Below, piece after piece: positions 63,043 through 64,000 of a stretch of 64,000 bases of DNA. The number at the start of each line of letters is the position of its first letter. Positions within the stretch are counted from its first letter, which is position 1. This DNA is from Hoyosella altamirensis. GTDB lineage: Bacteria; Actinomycetota; Actinomycetes; Mycobacteriales; Mycobacteriaceae. Made by a program: the position numbers and the translations under genes. The notes under the pieces were generated by a model that saw only the letters and a program-made list of their open reading frames with translations, did no database searches and was not told the origin of the DNA. Location: assembly GCF_014191505.1 (NCBI RefSeq), contig NZ_JACHWS010000003.1:434001-498000 (forward strand), in the 5' to 3' direction.

Positions 63043-64000
63043 TTACGGGGCACTGGTGTCGAGGACGAGCTGCGGCCCGGGCTCTGCCGACAGCGGTATG
63101 TTCTCCCGCTGCAGCAGCCACGACGCGATGTTGTGAAAAAGGGGCGCCCCTGACGTCCCGCCGCCACCGTCGACCCCGCGGACCGGCGCATCAAGCATCA
63201 CGCCGATCACGTAGCGCGGATCATCGGACGGCGCGATCCCGGCAAAAGTGATCCAGTAGGTCGAGTTCGAGTAGCAGCCGCAATTGGGATCGACCTGCTG
63301 CGCAGTACCGGTCTTTCCGGAAACCTGATATCCCTCGATTGCCGCCTGGGGACCCGTGCCCTGCTGATAACCCATCGGGTCGCGCTGGACAACGCTGCGG
63401 AACATATCCCGGACGATCTCGGCAGTCTCCGCGCTGACTACCTCGACCGGTTCAGGTCGCTCAGATTCGGTGCGCTTCCCGGATGCATCGACCGATGCCC
63501 GAATAATGCGAGGCGGGACTCGAACACCGTCGTTCGCGACTGCCTGATACATGCCAGTCATCTGAAGGAGCGACATCGACAGACCCTGCCCGATAGGCAG
63601 GTTCGCGAAAGTGCCGCCGCCCCACTGATCTAGCGGGGGGACCATGCCAGAGCTTTCGCCAGGGAGTTCAATGCCGGTTGGCAGCCCAATCCCGAAGCGC
63701 CACAGCATTTCTGCATACCGTTCTTCGCCGACTCGCTCCGCGAGCAGCAATGTGCCCACGTTTGAGGACTTACCGAAAATGCCAGTAGTGGTGTACGGCA
63801 CTACCCCGTGTTCCCAGGCGTCACGCACTGTCACGCCGGACATGTTGATGCGGCCGTCGACGTCAAGCACCTCATCGGGCGTGGTGAGACCATCTTCGAT
63901 CGCGGCCGCAGCTGTCACCAGCTTGGCCACCGAACCCGGCTCGAATGGCGTCGATACTGCAAGGTTTCCTAGCTCAGAAACCTTGTTTTCAGGTGCGCCG
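63043..64000 (-). CDS. ftsI: Penicillin-binding protein FtsI/PBP3, C-terminal part (5' end outside window)
   Basis: The window holds the last ~319 residues of a class B transpeptidase. The catalytic Ser and Lys are in EPGSVAKLVT (Ser codon at 63931-63933), the SxN motif is in FGKSSNVGTLL, and the KTG motif is in YQVSGKTGTAQQV, giving the complete active site. A CGCY pair follows KTG. It heads the dcw cluster upstream of murE. The N-terminal anchor and dimerisation domain lie beyond 64000. It crosslinks septal peptidoglycan with FtsW. Confidence 0.95.
   Translation of the reverse strand, partial: GAPENKVSELGNLAVSTPFEPGSVAKLVTAAAAIEDGLTTPDEVLDVDGRINMSGVTVRDAWEHGVVPYTTTGIFGKSSNVGTLLLAERVGEERYAEMLWRFGIGLPTGIELPGESSGMVPPLDQWGGGTFANLPIGQGLSMSLLQMTGMYQAVANDGVRVPPRIIRASVDASGKRTESERPEPVEVVSAETAEIVRDMFRSVVQRDPMGYQQGTGPQAAIEGYQVSGKTGTAQQVDPNCGCYSNSTYWITFAGIAPSDDPRYVIGVMLDAPVRGVDGGGGTSGAPLFHNIASWLLQRENIPLSAEPGPQLVLDTSAP

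Overview
The window is a stretch of high-GC actinobacterial chromosome, most likely from the order Mycobacteriales. Several features point there: the division and cell-wall cluster carries Wag31/DivIVA, SepF and meso-diaminopimelate-type MurE; glucan synthesis uses the GlgM/GlgE maltose-1-phosphate route; an MTB12-like lipoprotein is present; and ileS is a long eukaryote-like type behind a short translational T-box. The mix resembles Hoyosella/Rhodococcus-like genera, but I cannot fix the genus from sequence reading alone.

Layout. 1-2000 is a nested mobile region: an intact IS256-family element (147-1588, with 28-bp imperfect inverted repeats and an 8-bp target duplication) sits inside an IS110-family transposase gene and splits it. 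2000-5400 is sparse accessory DNA with a small secreted protein and two lipoproteins. 5543-8880 is ileS with its T-box leader. 9236-17883 is a nitrogen/GABA block: large NAD-type glutamate dehydrogenase, a PucR-type regulator, gabT, gabD and a CitE-like lyase. 17968-20357 holds glycerate kinase and a DUF418 membrane protein.

20798-24859 is a translationally coupled four-gene operon: patatin-like hydrolase, Baeyer-Villiger-type flavin monooxygenase, short-chain dehydrogenase and metallo-beta-lactamase-fold hydrolase. Together they could run alcohol to ketone to ester or lactone to acid, and this is the best candidate here for an undescribed pathway. 24860-29460 holds two small unannotated-type genes, an erythromycin-esterase-like protein, a secreted collagen-like protein with 120 Gly-X-Y triplets, and a TetR regulator. 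The TetR gene is divergent from aguB-aguA (agmatine to putrescine), and a perfect palindrome lies at the shared start-site region.

31625-47096 is a consolidated alpha-glucan/trehalose locus. glgC-pgm-glgP-glgM-glgE-glgB run leftward as one tight operon and treX-treY run rightward; treZ is not in the window. 47108-64000 is the leftward dcw cluster, transcribed as ftsI (partial at the window edge)-murE-murF-mraY-murD-ftsW-murG-murC-ftsQ-ftsZ-pgeF-yggS-sepF-yggT-wag31. Many genes overlap by 1-4 bases. Strong inverted repeats mark most convergent gene ends, and two of them (17892-17950 and 25332-25383) share one sequence family.
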